Counted from the stretch's first letter, positions 24,559 to 37,749 are shown. The stretch is DNA of 64,000 nt from Straminergon stramineum (GCA_963920665.1 OY987263.1:23362547-23426546), one strand, 5' to 3'. Translations and numbers: made by a program. Notes: a model not told the origin generated them from the sequence alone.

Positions 24559-25421
24559 CTGCTTTTCTTTAGCACGAGGATTGAAATTTGGTGCGAGGAT
24601 TAGCTTTTGCAGACTACAGCGCTCCACCTCCTGTATGGCCCTCCTCAATTTTTGGAACCAGGAATTTCAACGCGTTCATCACGGAAATACCTCAAGTGTT
24701 GTAAGTTCTCTGAATCTGGAACCCGGTGTTTATGCGTTGCTCTTGCATTGCTTGTAGCCCTTGCATTGATTGTACCTTTTCCTGGAGTGCCCTATACTAT
24801 ATTTATTTGCAATATGCTGGTGCAGGCAGTGAAGGCCCTCGTGCACCGGACCGGATGGTTGAGCATTTGAGGGTTCCGAGCAGTATATGAGGACTAGCAA
24901 ATGCCTAAGTTTCACCATTTGCACCAGCCCTTTTTTTCCGGCACCACGGGGCCAGATTGCACCATTCCAAAATAAATGTCTACTTTTTGCCAGAAAAAAT
25001 TAATCTTTTTTCGCCAGAATTTTTCCATTTCTATTTAAAATGTGGATGAATTCGCCAAATTTGGATGAAAAAATGCATGAATATGATTGAAAAGTATTTT
25101 TTGGTCCAAAAGATGGAAGAATGTAGAGATACAATACTTCACCAAATATTAAGTGATCGCCACTTTGGCACTTTCTCAAAAAGTAAAAAAAAAGGGCTGA
25201 TTTGCATTGAGTTATTGCAACACAGGTTTCTCTGTTCAGTCATCATTGGGACCATGTAATCTTAGCTAGGCCTCGAGGCCATTTACAGCATATGAAGCCG
25301 TGGTAGTATGAAACAGAGGAATGGATACAAATCTTGTGTGATACCAAAAGAATATTTACAAGTTCTCTATGCTCTCTTTTGTCCCCATTGTGGTCTCCCT
25401 TTATGGAAAAGAAATTTTTTC
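24559..25421. other. MurJ 3' region then AT-rich spacer
   Basis: The first 200-350 bases have gene-like composition and are probably 3' UTR. The remainder is AT-rich, with no gene seen. Confidence 0.5.
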
Positions 25422-25425
25422 TTAA

Positions 25426-26367
25426 CCCGTAAAGTTTGTTCATGTTTAGAGGCCCCAAATTGCTTTAAAATATTAGTTTTCAAAGCAAGGCTAAAATCTT
25501 CATCTATATTTGTTTTTAGAAAAAATTCAATTGTAGGGTCCTTTAGATAACTTGTTAGATGACACCTTGCTAAAATTTAAGAATAAGAAACCTTGCCAAA
25601 TTGATCATGATGTTTGGATTTTTAAGAAGAAGTATTGTCAACTCTTCCCATATAGTTGGATTTCATCTTTCAAACTTTATACCCCAAAATATGTAGATCC
25701 TACAATGTGAAATTCTCCATAATATGTTGAAGAAATAAGTTGGCAATACATCTAAAAAATGTCAACAAAAATTATTCTATATTTATGTTTGAAAAAAAGT
25801 GAAAAGAAACTAGTAGAGAATGATTAACAATATTAAATTATTAAGAATTTAGTTGTGAAATTGAAAAAATGCTAGTACCATTTTTTGTAATGTTGTAATA
25901 AACAATCTACATCCTAAGATGTCATTTTTTCCCAAAATTTTGAAAATTGAGTTAAATAAAGGACTTCTAAGTTTATCTTAGAATAAAGATTCTATATTGC
26001 TTGCTTGCAAACTAAAGTTTCTCATAATTTTTGTCTTGTTAATCAAAATGGGATGATTAAGAGCTTTCTGCATGTATATAAATCTAAAAACTCATTACAA
26101 ATGTTTATTTATTGAAAAAGTGATTTTTTCTTAGCTTACTGCATTGCCTAAATCTAAAAAACACACTATATGCCATACAATAACATTTTAATCACATGTA
26201 TAGTCAAAAATCATGAAAATTATTGTCCCTTAAAGCTACTCCTCAAGACCTCAACCACATGTGTGAGAATTTCAAAGAAAATGAAATGGAAATTTAGTTC
26301 ATAAATGGATGGCTGAAAATACTATTAATATATGTTGCCAAAAAATACTACTTGGTCCTCTAAGAGT
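25426..26367. mobile_element. TTAA-flanked 942-bp element (copy D)
   Basis: This runs from TTAA (25422-25425) plus CCCGTAAAG to CTCTAAGAG plus TTAA (26368-26371). It is homologous and co-linear with copy C at 62892-63822 (931 bp). Shared stretches include AATAAACAATCTACATC, GAAAATTGAGT, AATAAAGGACTTC and ATGTTGCCAAAAAA near the right end. It is non-coding and diverged. The similar length and matching endpoints of the two copies support the boundaries. Confidence 0.6.
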
Positions 26368-26371
26368 TAAC

Positions 26372-27510
26372 CTCCTTGTAACTAGTAAACAAGAGAATGA
26401 TGATTTTCCTTGAAATTCAAGATTTGGCATTATATTGTTCATTAGTAAAGAATATCATTGTTTCAGTGCTTGAATCAATGGAATACAAAGACCAAAACAT
26501 CAAGGTCCCAAAGTAGGAGCAACCAATTGTGCCATTTTTTCTGAGGCTCTCATTTCCTAGTGCAAATGAGAGAATTTTTTTTTAACTAAATTGTTAGAAC
26601 TTCAAGAGGAAACTTATCCAATTCATAATTTTTCTATGCTTGGTTAATATTCTATGAATTGTTGATGTTGAAAACATAGGGTACCTACACATGCAACTAG
26701 AGTCCCTATAAACAAACACTCTTGAAGTACAAATGCTTCACTCTTGTTGGTTAAGTTGCTTAAAGATACTCATCAACTCCCATTGGTTTCTATTGAAAAC
26801 TTGAGGTGGAACTAGAAGATGTAGTCAGGTATTTTTTCAACCCTTTTTTGTTCCTTTCAAGCCTTGCTATAGTTGGCAATGAAGCTAGCATGTGAGCTTG
26901 GAGTTGTGAGCCTATGAACAGTGAGTAGGGAGCTTGTGAGCCTAGAGCCCCCCAAACTTTAAAAAAAATATATTTTGCCTCCCAATTTTTTTCTTCATCT
27001 TTTTCCCAAAATAGAGGAAAACTTCCTATTTATAGTAAATATTGTGACCTATGACCATGTCCCTTATAATCGTGGATTGTGTTAAATTTTATACTTCAAT
27101 GTATTGAATTTTGTTTTTGCTATGCAGTTAGGTTTTCAAACCTTTGTACAAAGTTTCTACACTTTGTTTATCTACAACAATAGAAAACATGTCAAATGCT
27201 TTAAGTCCAATAGCCCCATGTCATTTTGGCGAAACTCTATTGTATTATTTTGATTGGATACCTTGAATATGAAGAATTGTAACTTTTGAATATCCCATAA
27301 CAATTGGGATTTTCAACATGCGGGAGTATAAGAGGACATGTGTAGGATGAGTTGACAACTTGAAGGTTAAGGTGAGATGACGACCACAAGCCATTGTGGA
27401 TTTGTGGTAGACATTTCACCCTAATCTTGAGGTGTTTTACTTTATGTAATTTTCAATTCTCAACTAGGGTTTTAGGGATGATTGTAAAGTATTGCCAAGT
27501 GTAGACATCC
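26372..27510. other. AT-rich spacer, no gene seen
   Basis: No credible coding frame is present. An imperfect local repeat around GTGAGCTTGGAGTTGTGAGC and GAGCTTGTGAGCC occurs at 26890-26945. Confidence 0.55.
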
Positions 27511-27519
27511 TTAAAAAAT

Positions 27520-27790
27520 AGAAATTATGCCCCCAAGAAATGGAAAAAAAAATGAAGAAAGGAGAAAAAGGGGAAAGAAAAAAGGAGCTAAAAAAATTGA
27601 AGAAGAAAAAAAATGGGGAAAGCAAAAAAAATAGGACAAGAAAAAACATGGGGGAAGAAAAACAAATGGCGAAAGAAAAGAAAATGGGGGAAAAAAATGG
27701 GGAAAGAAAAAACAATAGGGATAAGAAAACTCCAAGAAAAGAAAAATGAAAGAAAATGGAAACGAATAGGAAAATGAAGGGGAATACAAT
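27520..27790. repeat. ~270-bp near-pure purine tract
   Basis: The plus strand is almost entirely A and G, in irregular GAAAAAAATGGGGAAAG-like units. The Lys/Glu-rich frame on the plus strand and the Phe/Ser/Pro-rich frames on the minus strand are artefacts of composition. Confidence 0.85.
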
Positions 27791-27799
27791 GGAATTAAA

Positions 27800-29960
27800 A
27801 AGACTACAAAGATGTTTTTAAAAACGAAAATTACTTGGAAAATATAGAAAGAGAAAACAATTTCATATTCAAATATGCCTTACTGAAATAGTGTGTAGGA
27901 TTGTACATTATAGTCATTTATATGAACTAACGAAAAAACAATTGACTTCTGAGACATGCCTCCATATTTCATGAATGCATTAATATTTTCCCTCTATAAA
28001 TTGCAAATCATTTCAATCACAATCTATGTGAATGAATACTGTACAATTGAAGTAACTACATGGATAAATGTAGCCATGCCTATTCTGGAACTATAATGAT
28101 TTCTACTCAAACTAGGAGTAGCTTTAGATCATTGAAGCTATAACTTGGAGCATGAATAAGTTTTTGCTCATGGACATCCATCTTGCAAAAGTACCTATAC
28201 AGGTGGTACAAGTGTTTGCAATTTACGTACTATTGTTGACCTCCTATAGCAGAAACAACCATATTCACAAAGTCCGGGCATGTGCATGTGGGGAACAAAC
28301 CCAATGTAATTTGATAAACATTTTTGTTAAAGTCAGTCTCTATCTTGAGAACCACTATTGCACTAAGATCCAAAAAGGGGAGCAAGGTCATTCCCACAAT
28401 TTGCCCTCTAATGTTTCATGCACTCTCCCATTTGTTTCATTGTTTTATAGTTGGTGCATTTGCTATCCTCTAAATGGTTTTGTTGTTCCTAACGGTTGGA
28501 AATGCATTCGGATTTTGGGGTGCTGGTTGGTTATACAAGACGGTCTTGAAAATGTTTAACATCTAGAAGAGTCATCGTGGTGACAATATCAATCGCTCTT
28601 GGAGGCGGAAGCATACATATTGCAATAGCAAAGTCTCTTCTCGATTGAGGTTGGTCCTACTCAAAACAGGCCAAATCTCTAGCATCTTTGGCCAATCAAT
28701 GATCTACTTCCATTTTGTACCTTTCACACATCATTCAATGTCATCCCAACAGAACCAAAAGTCAACTACCACCTCTCGTTTACTTCCATAATCCTCTTTT
28801 CTACCCTAGTAGGTTAGAGCTGGTATACCTTTTTTTTCCCTTGCAATTCTTGAGCTACACTTGATGTTCAATGTCCATTATTGAGTTTGACATCTTGTGT
28901 TGGATTTGTGTTGGATTCTAGCAATGTGCCACTTGGACTTGTCATAGTCACTTTCAAATACTGTTGTAACATATTGAGAAATATTGACCTTCGGTTGTTC
29001 ACTTGGGTCTTCTGAAGACTAAAGAGAAGCCATAGTGGATCTCGTTTGTACACAAGGTTGAGACATGTTAACTTTGTCTGGTCTATATGAGTCTCCTACA
29101 TCACCAATGGGTATATCCAATTTCCTCTTCATGCTCCCAAATATTTCCTCTCCTTCTAAGTGTGGTACTCTTGTTCCCACACCCTCATCTTTGGGCAATG
29201 TATTCAACGCCTCTGCTATTTTCTTGTGATCTTTACTTCTTTTTCCAGCTCTCAGCTTCAACTCCCCCTTAGATGGGCCAGATCCCGATGCATGGCCTCT
29301 AAGGTATGCTTGGTAGTTTGTCATTTGCATCTAAGTTCGGATACTATTGTCGCAAGTAGCATCAAACAAGTTGTTCCCTCGTTTTCCAGACATTTGTAGC
29401 CAATTGTTATAAATTGTTTCAAATAAATTGCAAGACAACAAGTTCATCATCTCCTCCAAATCCAATTTCTAGGAATCCATGAAAGATGAACAAAAGGTTA
29501 GCTCTGCCAGGGTTGATAGGACGTCCGAATGTAGTCACACGTGTTTGGAGGTCTAATGTCTACGGATGCTACCCCTTGAGACATCATGTGACAATTGGTT
29601 ATTAATTTTTTTACCCTAGGATAATTTTTTAACCCTGTCCACCATCAATTGTCTCCTTTGACCACAAGCATTCATTTGCCAGCCTGTCCATGACTCGCCC
29701 ACTCTCACTAATAGCCCATTTGCGAGGTCATCCGTGCCTTAGGCACCACGTCTACAAGCTCATCTATGAGTCGGCGAGTCCGTTTGACGACTCGTTTGCG
29801 AGTCTATTTGTTCGCTTGTGTCCACAATCTTGTCTGCAATTGCAGGGGGATCCACAAGGCAGTCCGACAAGACATCCACTTCCCCATCCGCGATTGCGGG
29901 ACTCGGTCTGCAAGCTAGGCTACCAAGCCATTTGTTTGCTTGTCTGCAAATATGCAAGTC
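27800..29960. other. Spacer with decayed mobile-element coding relics
   Basis: No intact gene is seen. Around 28585-28640 the sequence ISIALGG then HIAIAKS recalls the copia RNase H motif region but needs indels. On the minus strand, 29390-29019 can be read as MSGKRGNNLFDATCDNS, an in-frame stop, then an open frame (AYLRGHASGSGPSKGELKLR), which looks like a decayed transposon protein. From 29690 to 29960 there is a short GC-richer stretch with repeated GCGAGTC and TCTGCAA words, abutting the LTR copy. None can be assigned firmly. Confidence 0.25.
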
Positions 29961-29966
29961 CATCCA

Positions 29967-31270
29967 TATCACGCCCCTATCTCCTTGGGATGCCCGAAGT
30001 GCCTTAGTGAACAAGGGGGACCTTGGGGGTGACTTCCCAAGCCTTGCAATAGTCTAAGAAGGGAGAAATGAGAGACTCCTGAGCAAGTAAGGTGCAATAG
30101 TGCTTTGGATAAGAAGCATATAGTAGCAAGTCATATATTCTTGTAAAGCTCTTGAGAAGATGCTTCCAAACATATAAAGAATGCATGATTTGAACTAATA
30201 GGCTAGAAATTATGGCCTTTCGAAGTTGGGGGTGTCTTAGTGGTGTTAGGACACTTAAGGACTAGGAGTGAGGGATTCCCAAAGAATCACTCAACAAAGT
30301 ATAGCGTGTAGCATTTCATTGGAAAGTTATAAAAACAAGGAAGCTATAATGCTAACCATTACAAGGCTCTAAGATAGGAACCAAAAGTTCTGGCCAAGAG
30401 AAGGGCCGTGGTGAAGGCGTGACACCGCTCCTAGTGAACTTGAATCTTTGGAGAGCCATAACTTTGTGTGAACTTGTCCAAATGGGACAAATAAGTAGTC
30501 TATAGGCATCTACTTGTCACGTAGATATACAAAATGGTATTCTATGTGGGAATTGGAGTCCTGACTACAAAGTTATGCCGTTTGGAAGTTTGGGAGTCCA
30601 AACGGAGTTGGAACTTGACAATTTCAGTTGGAAATGGGTGGTCTTCCAAAACCCAAGGGGGTTTAGGAAGTTTCTTCAACCCACAAGAGGGGGGGTCTGC
30701 TAAATACTATAGAGAGTACTAGATAGGAAGGGTTGGTCTCCCTCTTCAATCCTTCTTGGAGCCTTGGTGAATCTTGGTGACTCAAAGTTGGTGATGTAAC
30801 TTCACCACCGGCTTCAAGGCACGATGGGACACTTGTGTGGGTGTCTTGGGGCACTAGTTGGATGGAGTCCCACTCCTTGCTAGACCATTTGCAATGTATC
30901 CCGAGTTGTGAGTCTTGATCACTTTTGGTGGGAAAGTAGCAAATATACAATGGGCCTAGTATGGAGTGGGGTGAAAACCAAAAGTAGTTAGGACCGTGGT
31001 GAGTAGTGCCACGACAAGTCCTAGCACAGTAAGATGGAAGTTCTGCCCCATGTCACGCTAGGTGTCATTTGTGGAGTGCGTGCTAGCAGTCTTGGGGATT
31101 GGGACCTAACAATGTGGGTTGGAAATGAGGGCTAATGTTGTAGGTGCGTGGCATGTGTAGTGTTAGTTTGGGCCTAAGTGATACTAGAATTGAAGCATGA
31201 TGAGCCTTGAAAGTTGTGAAGGGCTTTGAGAGGTTGTTTAGAGCTGTAAAGTGTTACTAGGGCTGCGACA
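29967..31270 (+). mobile_element. LTR-like repeat, diverged relative of 36478-37749
   Basis: This 1.3-kb segment is co-linear with the solo LTR at 36478-37749. Shared blocks include TTAGTGARCAAGGGGGACSTTGG, CCCAAGCCTTGCAA, CATTGGAAAG, TTGGAAATGGGTGGTCTTCCA and TGCCCCATGTCA. It begins TATCACGCCCC (expected TGTCA...) and ends GGGCTGCGACA. The flanks ATCCA and TCAAG do not form a perfect duplication. No primer-binding site or gag-pol adjoins it. It is probably an old solo LTR or fragment of a Ty3-type element. Confidence 0.65.
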
Positions 31271-31438
31271 TCAAGTAGTTTCTATTATTAGAACAAGTGC
31301 ATGTGAATAGGGGTGCCAAGCTATACATAAAATAATATGTATTATGTATGAATAATAACATTGTTGCATTGATTAGGTGAAAAGGCATCATTGTTGAGAA
31401 TAATAGTGACTCTATTGACTAAAAAGTGACAATGTTGA

Positions 31439-34407
31439 CACTACAAGAAACTGAGTGAAGAAATGACTCCAGAAAATGACTAGATAGCAGTCACTTCGGA
31501 CATTTTTGACTGCAAAATGACTAGGGGTCCTGTTGTCATTTCGGACAAGTCATTCACGTAAATGACTGCAAGGGTATTATCACCATCCATTCCTGCCTTG
31601 GATGTAGAAATGGATGATAGAAGTACATGTGGAGGCTGAGGTGGAAAGGGCATGTGTTCGGCACATGCCCTAATCGGATGATGTGGCAGTCGCTAATTGG
31701 CTATAGTCAGCCACGTGTCTAGTCATTCTTCAGTGACCTAGCCACGTCGGCAGTCATGAGGAAGTCATTTTTTAATTACAACAGACCCATTACAAATCTG
31801 ACGTGGACTGCTACGTCACAATCATTATGCAGTCATTTAGAAGTTGTGATGGAGTGATTGTGTCAATCAAATGCATTGGCACGTGGCAAATTATTTCATA
31901 GTCATTTTAAAGTAATGTGGATTTAGGTCACTCCCTGAGGACGCCGGACATCATTATCTTGTCATTTACAAGTGACGACAATGTGCACAAAAAAGATTAG
32001 TCATTCTACAATCACATATGGGCTCATATAAAATTCCAAAGCAATACAGCGTGCACCATATACAATACACCATACACAAAATACCATACACCGTACATAA
32101 TATACACCATACATAATATTTGGCATGTGTCACATGGCTTTTCAAACACTCAATGTAGTAGAATGAGGTTAAATGACAAGGATTTTATACATTTTGGGTG
32201 GTAGGAAGCAAGACAAACCATATGGGATTTGTAAAACGTAGGAATTGTGTTACAAGTAATATTTCAGACCTCATTTAGGTATAGAAGATTAACTTTTTTC
32301 AAAAAACTCCAAACTAATAAAAGTTGGAAAATCAATGTCACTTTCATCTCCAAAATTTTTTTTTAGATTTTGATCCTCAAATCAAAAGTTATGGACAAAT
32401 TTAGGAAAGGGATTGGAAAGGACAATTTCTTTAAAATTTTTTACCATCCTCTCAGAATTATGTCCATCCTTGTCATATGTATCATATATGAAAATGTGCT
32501 GTAGATGTAGGATAAGTGTAATGAAAGATATGCAAGATGTTTGGAAATCATGTAGTGCATCACAATGGACAAGGCACTGAAGTAGTAGTAGAGTAGCTGT
32601 GCAGTAGTCTAAGACATTTTGAACTCATTCTATAGTCTTAGGAAGTCATTTTGCAGTGGCAACGGAGAGGCAAAATTGTTGTTTATGTAAAGGGGAAATG
32701 GGACTTAATGATTGCCTTTAGCATCATTAGAATACCTTCGTGTGAGTACGTTGGGACCTCTAAATGTTAATTTTGAATCACTTTAACTATCTAGAAGTAG
32801 TGTATTCACTTCTACTAGTATAGAAGCAATGACAAAAATGGACAAAAATCATTGCTTCTATACTAGTAGGAGTTTAAATGAACCTTGAAGTTGACCCTAA
32901 CTAAGAAATTTATATACACCAATGAAGCAAATAGGTCATTCAGAATGCATGATTTCAAATAAAAAGACAAAGGAACTTTTTTTTTAAAGATAAACAAAGG
33001 TTAGAGAATTGTGAAAGATAAAAAAAGCTTCAAAGAAATGAAGGTGAAAAGAGAAAAATTAAAAATTAAAATAAAATTATAAGAAGTAAAAGAAAAGAAG
33101 CTTAAAGAATTATATAAAATATCCAAAAGGGAGAAATAATTGAATTGTCAGTGGAAGAGAACTTATTGGCACAAGAAGAATACTAGGGTGCTAAGCCACA
33201 ATTGCTTCTGAAGTAGTGCATGATCTTCTCTAGTTGCATATGCGTCATTTGAAGTCATTCTTTAGTAATGCTGGAGAGGCAATGTAGAAGTAAATGTAAT
33301 AGAGAACTAGCAGTGCATGACACTGTTGTAAGTGGAGATGGGAACCAAAATGAAATCGATTGTGAATTTCCTGAAATGTGGCAAACTTTTGTCCCTACAA
33401 TGTCTACAAATATTTGCTACCATCTTCACTTCATGCAATTTCCATAGTTCTACCAAACTTCTGTACTAAACCATTATATTCGACGTGCTATGACAAATTG
33501 AAGAGCCCACCAATTTCGTAGCATTTTCAATACCCAGAAGAATTAAAAGAAATTAGATGAATGAAAAACAATTGAAAAACATTTCGAAGTACGAGGAAAA
33601 AAATCAAGGAAGACTAGCCGTGTAGGAAGATACGTACAAACGAGCATTAGAGGAATTTGAAGGGTGAAAAAAAGACTACAAATAAAATAAAAAGGCAGGT
33701 GGAAAACGTTTTCAAATATAGTGCTCAAGAGTCAAGAATTCAGAACAGAAGTTGAAAAAATGAAGAAAGTGGGGAGAAATGATGAAGATTCTAAGCAAAC
33801 AAAGATTAGGTTGTCCCAATAAAATTTTACAAGCTTTTGGCAAATAGTACATGAATATACGAAAGGCAAACCAAAAAAAAGGAAATACGAAATAAATAAA
33901 CCGCCCTAAACTTGAAAACAAAATGAAGGATCAAAATTCCATTAACAGAAGTAAATGAACTAGTGGAAATTAGGTCCTACATGCCTTTCTCTTGCATCTC
34001 TTCCTTCATTGCGCTGTATAGGAAGTAAAAGAAGAGTCAGAGGACATGTCAACCATCTTTCAGCTTATCATTTCTCGTTCGCAATTGTCCTAGCCATCTC
34101 AATCATTCCTGAGTCATATTTCAGTCATTTTTACCATCAACCAGTCATTTCTTATGTGACTCTGGCCTCCACGTTGGAAGTTACAACACCCACGTCACGT
34201 AGTTGACGAAGTTCTGAACGGAATGCGGGGGATGAAAAATAAACCTCCTTCAGTCCTCATCCTCTAGTCACGCTAATGACTGCGAAATAACTCGGGTGTC
34301 ATTGGACCTTCGTTGTTGGTGCAATTAGAGAGCACAAGTCATTTTCTAGTCACATTTTTCAAGGAGTCACGTCCTGTAGTCGCATTTGTGCCCATTTTCT
34401 TGTAGTG
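31439..34407. mobile_element. Non-autonomous CACTA (En/Spm) transposon, intact ends
   Basis: The left terminus CACTACAAGAAA (31439) is matched by TTTCTTGTAGTG at the right terminus, ending at 34407. Both sides carry the trinucleotide TGA (31436-31438 and 34408-34410), the 3-bp target-site duplication of this superfamily. The element is 2,969 bp. Both subterminal regions, roughly 31470-32010 and 34060-34400, are packed with AGTCATT/GTCATTT and GTCACNN words in both orientations, typical of transposase-binding subterminal repeats. The interior is AT-rich and contains no transposase frame. A hairpin lies at 32811-32870. Confidence 0.92.
32811..32870. repeat. 22-bp-arm hairpin inside the CACTA element
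   Basis: TCTACTAGTATAGAAGCAAT (from 32811) pairs with ATTGCTTCTATACTAGTAGG (ending 32870). The stem is about 22 bp with a 17-nt loop. It is close to a perfect stem. Confidence 0.85.
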
Positions 34408-34410
34408 TGA

Positions 34411-36472
34411 GAAGATGAATGATTGAAAAAAATAGTGGCGACTATTTGGCATAAGTCATATTTTGTTGGACTGTAATGATTTTTTTGGCTGGTTCTGGAA
34501 ATGTATTAACTAGATGTACTATGTGGATCAAATGTCAGACCAGAGCAAAATGGACTTGGAGATCCATTTTGCGAATAGCTGGGTGGTGAATGCATTCTGC
34601 ATCCCTTGAAATTATTTATGCTCATGTCAACAACAGTATGGGAAGTCTTGTGGCTGGTGGTTCCCATTGTTGTGGGCTGCGTACTTTTCCAAATTCGTAT
34701 CCTATTCGTTCTTTTGTCCATTGTGCAACGACATCAAGGTCTTCATGATTTTAAAATGTTGAAAGCCATTTGAATTCTAGGTTGGAGTACAAGAAACAAG
34801 CAATCTTTGGATTGAAACACAATTGATTCTCCTATTTGTAATTGGATTACTTCTTCATAGCTTAGAACTTTTTTTCAAGTTCATATAGACATGACTTCAT
34901 TGACTTGTATTAGCAAAAAACTTCAAATTCGATCCATGATTGATTTCAGGCCATTCAAGTCCTAAGTAGTTGATCATTTACTCGTCAAGAATTTACATAC
35001 TACCTAATTAAACCTTGTGAGAGCCTAGTAGGAGGGAGAAGCTTGAGAGGCAAAATATATTATAGTTTGAGAAAAGTCTAGATAGAAGACCTTCATTTTT
35101 CCAAGTTTCGTTTTACTTCCCATCTCTACATGAATTGATTCAGAACCTTACACAAAAACCATGAAGTACCTAGTCATCAAGCTAGTCACATTTCTAAAAA
35201 ATATGCTAAAAACGATTTTCCAAAATACTTAAATGTAACCCATCTATTTGGGGTAGCTCTAGCAGTTACCAAAAGCCATCTCTTTTGAGGGTTAAGAACA
35301 TGACTATGCCAACAAAATATCTTTAACTTGTTATGTAATACATATAATTGTTATATTATTCAAAACAAAAGTTCTTCAGAGATTGTACAATAGTGAATAT
35401 AAGGAACTTGGGTGCCAAATGTCTATGGAATTTTTCCTAATGAAAGAAACATGATTTTGATGCAAAGGTAATACATCGCTTCAAGAAGGGAGCTTATTCA
35501 ACTCACCATCATCCGGAAATTGCCCATCATCAATCACTATGGAGAGTCCATTTCTAGGGCTACCACAATGTGTAGGTTCCATTAGGAGGAGTATTTCATG
35601 GAAACCAATCTAGATTGCTTGGATGCCTTTGGGAGGGAGTATTTCCACTACCTAATTGTACGTCAGTGATTCATCATTTGCATAGAATTTTTGTCGGCCA
35701 TTGCATTCACCACTTCACCATCTTCTTAGTGTTCTTCATCTCCTTCCCTCAAGGATCAAAGAATCCAAGTTCATTCCTCATGACTCTTTCTTTTTCAATT
35801 TGCTCATTACAAACAATTTAGACCATGAAGTAACAACGCATTTGTTGTAAGATTGAGGTAGTATCCACAAATGATTGGCTACATTTGTGACGATTGATTG
35901 AGGACCTTTTTAGCTTGTCATACTTTGTTATTTGATGAAAATATTTATACCATGTTGTATGAAATGGAGATCATGTTCACCATAGGGTTCAAATTTTGCA
36001 CTAGTCAGATTAAAACTCCAAAACTTATTAGCTAGATAAGATCAAACTAGTTAGTAATATCACGAATGCATAGCACTGAATTAGCTTATCAATACCTTTG
36101 ACAAAAATGCAAACTGAGTTATGTTTTTCCACTTGTGGATAACCAAAGAATCTCAATGATTAGTAGTTTATCATGTATGAATTTCTTGTCTTCTTATTGA
36201 CCACTATGAAATGGAATTTGGAAAAATGTGTATAATTGGAATGGACTGCTGCAAGGGCCATGTGATTGTCGAACTTCTAATGAATATTAGGCAAACTTTG
36301 TGAAGACAAGGTTATTGGTTTCATGTTCCTATGTACTATCTTTTAGCTAATGAAATAGAAACTAACTAGTGAGATTAGTTCACAAAACTTAAGACATTTT
36401 GGAAGTCAATTCAACTTCGTGATTTACAAGTTTGCTCACAATATATTTCTTCTCTCTTCAAAGTACTAACCT
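34411..36472. other. AT-rich spacer, no gene seen
   Basis: No supported gene. A CTTTTGAGGGTTAAG end-like motif at about 35282-35298 resembles the right terminus of the TTAA-flanked family, but no partner end was found. Confidence 0.55.
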
Positions 36473-36477
36473 GGAAA

Positions 36478-37749
36478 TGTCATGACCCTCATCAAGAGGC
36501 GTGCCCGGCCACCTTAGTGAGCAAGGGGGACGTTGGAGGTGACTCCCCAAGCCTTGCAAGAGATGAGGTGAGGGGGACTAGGGGTTCCGAGCGATCAGAG
36601 CAATGTAGCGCTCTGATCCGGACGAATTTGAGGGCGTGTCGCACATTCTTGGAAAGCTTGTGAGAAGACGCGTCCATGGGTCTAAAGAACGCGAGAATCT
36701 GAGTTGGGAGTCAAAAGATATGGCTCCTCAAAGTTGGCAGCGTCTTGGTCACGTCCCGAGGCATAGGGACGTGGGAAACAAGGTTTGGGAGGGTTCCTTT
36801 GAGCCAAATAGGGTATGACGCATATCATTGGAAAGATAAGGAGACAAGATTCCTAGAATGATAAGGCTCATGAGGAGATGAGTTATGAGCTAAAAGTTAG
36901 GGGCATCCAAAGAGGGTGGAGTCCCGGAGAACTACACCTCCTAGGGGACTCGTACCTTTGGAGGGCCATAACTTCCTCAATACTTGTCGTATTGGAGAAA
37001 GTGAATAGTGCACGGTGATCTACAAAAAATTTAGATCACGAAAATGGGATCGCACTTGGGATTTGGAGCTCGAAGATAAAAGTTATCTTGATGGGAAGAT
37101 CGGGAGTCTTTGGGGGGTCCGGTTTGGGGATACCACTTGGAAATGGGTGGTCTTCCAAGATGGGGTGCATCTTGGTGGTTACCGGTGACCTCTAGTATGG
37201 GGGGGGGGGTGCCGAATCCCACAGAGAATACTACGAGGAGGGGTGGTCTCCCTCCTCCCTCCCGGATGGTGCCATGGTGAGTCTAAGTGGCCTCGGGTGG
37301 TGAGGTTAGTGTTGGAGCCTCACCACCACTTGTGTGTTACCGTGGAGTGCTTGTGCACTCCTTGATACCGGTTGGGTGGTGTCCTGCTCTACACTAGGCC
37401 ATGGTGTGAGTCCCGAATGGAGTTGGGTGGGGCCTAGTGGGGAGTTGGGTCCCATTCATGGGCGGTTAGCACCGGTGGGGAATAGTACCTCCACCGAGTG
37501 CTTGGACATCAATGGAAGTTCCACCCCATGTCATCAAATGACATGCCCGATTTCTTGTGGGAGTTAAGTGTTGGAAGGAAAGGATTGGGAGTCACGGAGG
37601 AATGGGGAACCCCGTGACTTGAGTTGGAACCTAACATTGTGGGTGCATGGCATGTACAGTGTTAGGAGAGCGTGAACCTTGGTGGCACTAAGGTGTTAAG
37701 TGTTTGGAAAGTGAGGTTAAGGTGGTAAGTGTCACTAAAGGGTGCGATA
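36478..37749 (+). mobile_element. Solo LTR with 5-bp target-site duplication
   Basis: The 1,272-bp segment begins TGTCATGACCC and ends GGGTGCGATA (a TG..CA LTR with the final CA mutated to TA). It is flanked by GGAAA at 36473-36477 and GGAAA at 37750-37754, a 5-bp duplication typical of LTR retrotransposons. The TGTCAYGMCCC start is common in plant Ty3-type LTRs. No internal region adjoins it, so it fits a solo LTR left by unequal recombination. Its relative is at 29967-31270. The base composition is notably more GC-rich than the surroundings. Confidence 0.8.

Noticed and set aside
27540..27789. Lys/Glu-rich and Phe/Ser-rich frames
   Set aside because: They are direct products of the purine tract composition.
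28152..28559. 135-codon frame with GFVVPNGWK, like a cytochrome P450 segment
   Set aside because: The match is a few residues only, with none of the surrounding P450 motifs in order.
35282..35298. Lone TTTTGAGGGTTAAG end
   Set aside because: No partner left end was found at a sensible distance.
29967..37749. One intact LTR retrotransposon bounded by the two LTR copies
   Set aside because: The LTRs are too diverged, no gag-pol or primer-binding site lies between them, and the right copy has its own GGAAA duplication.
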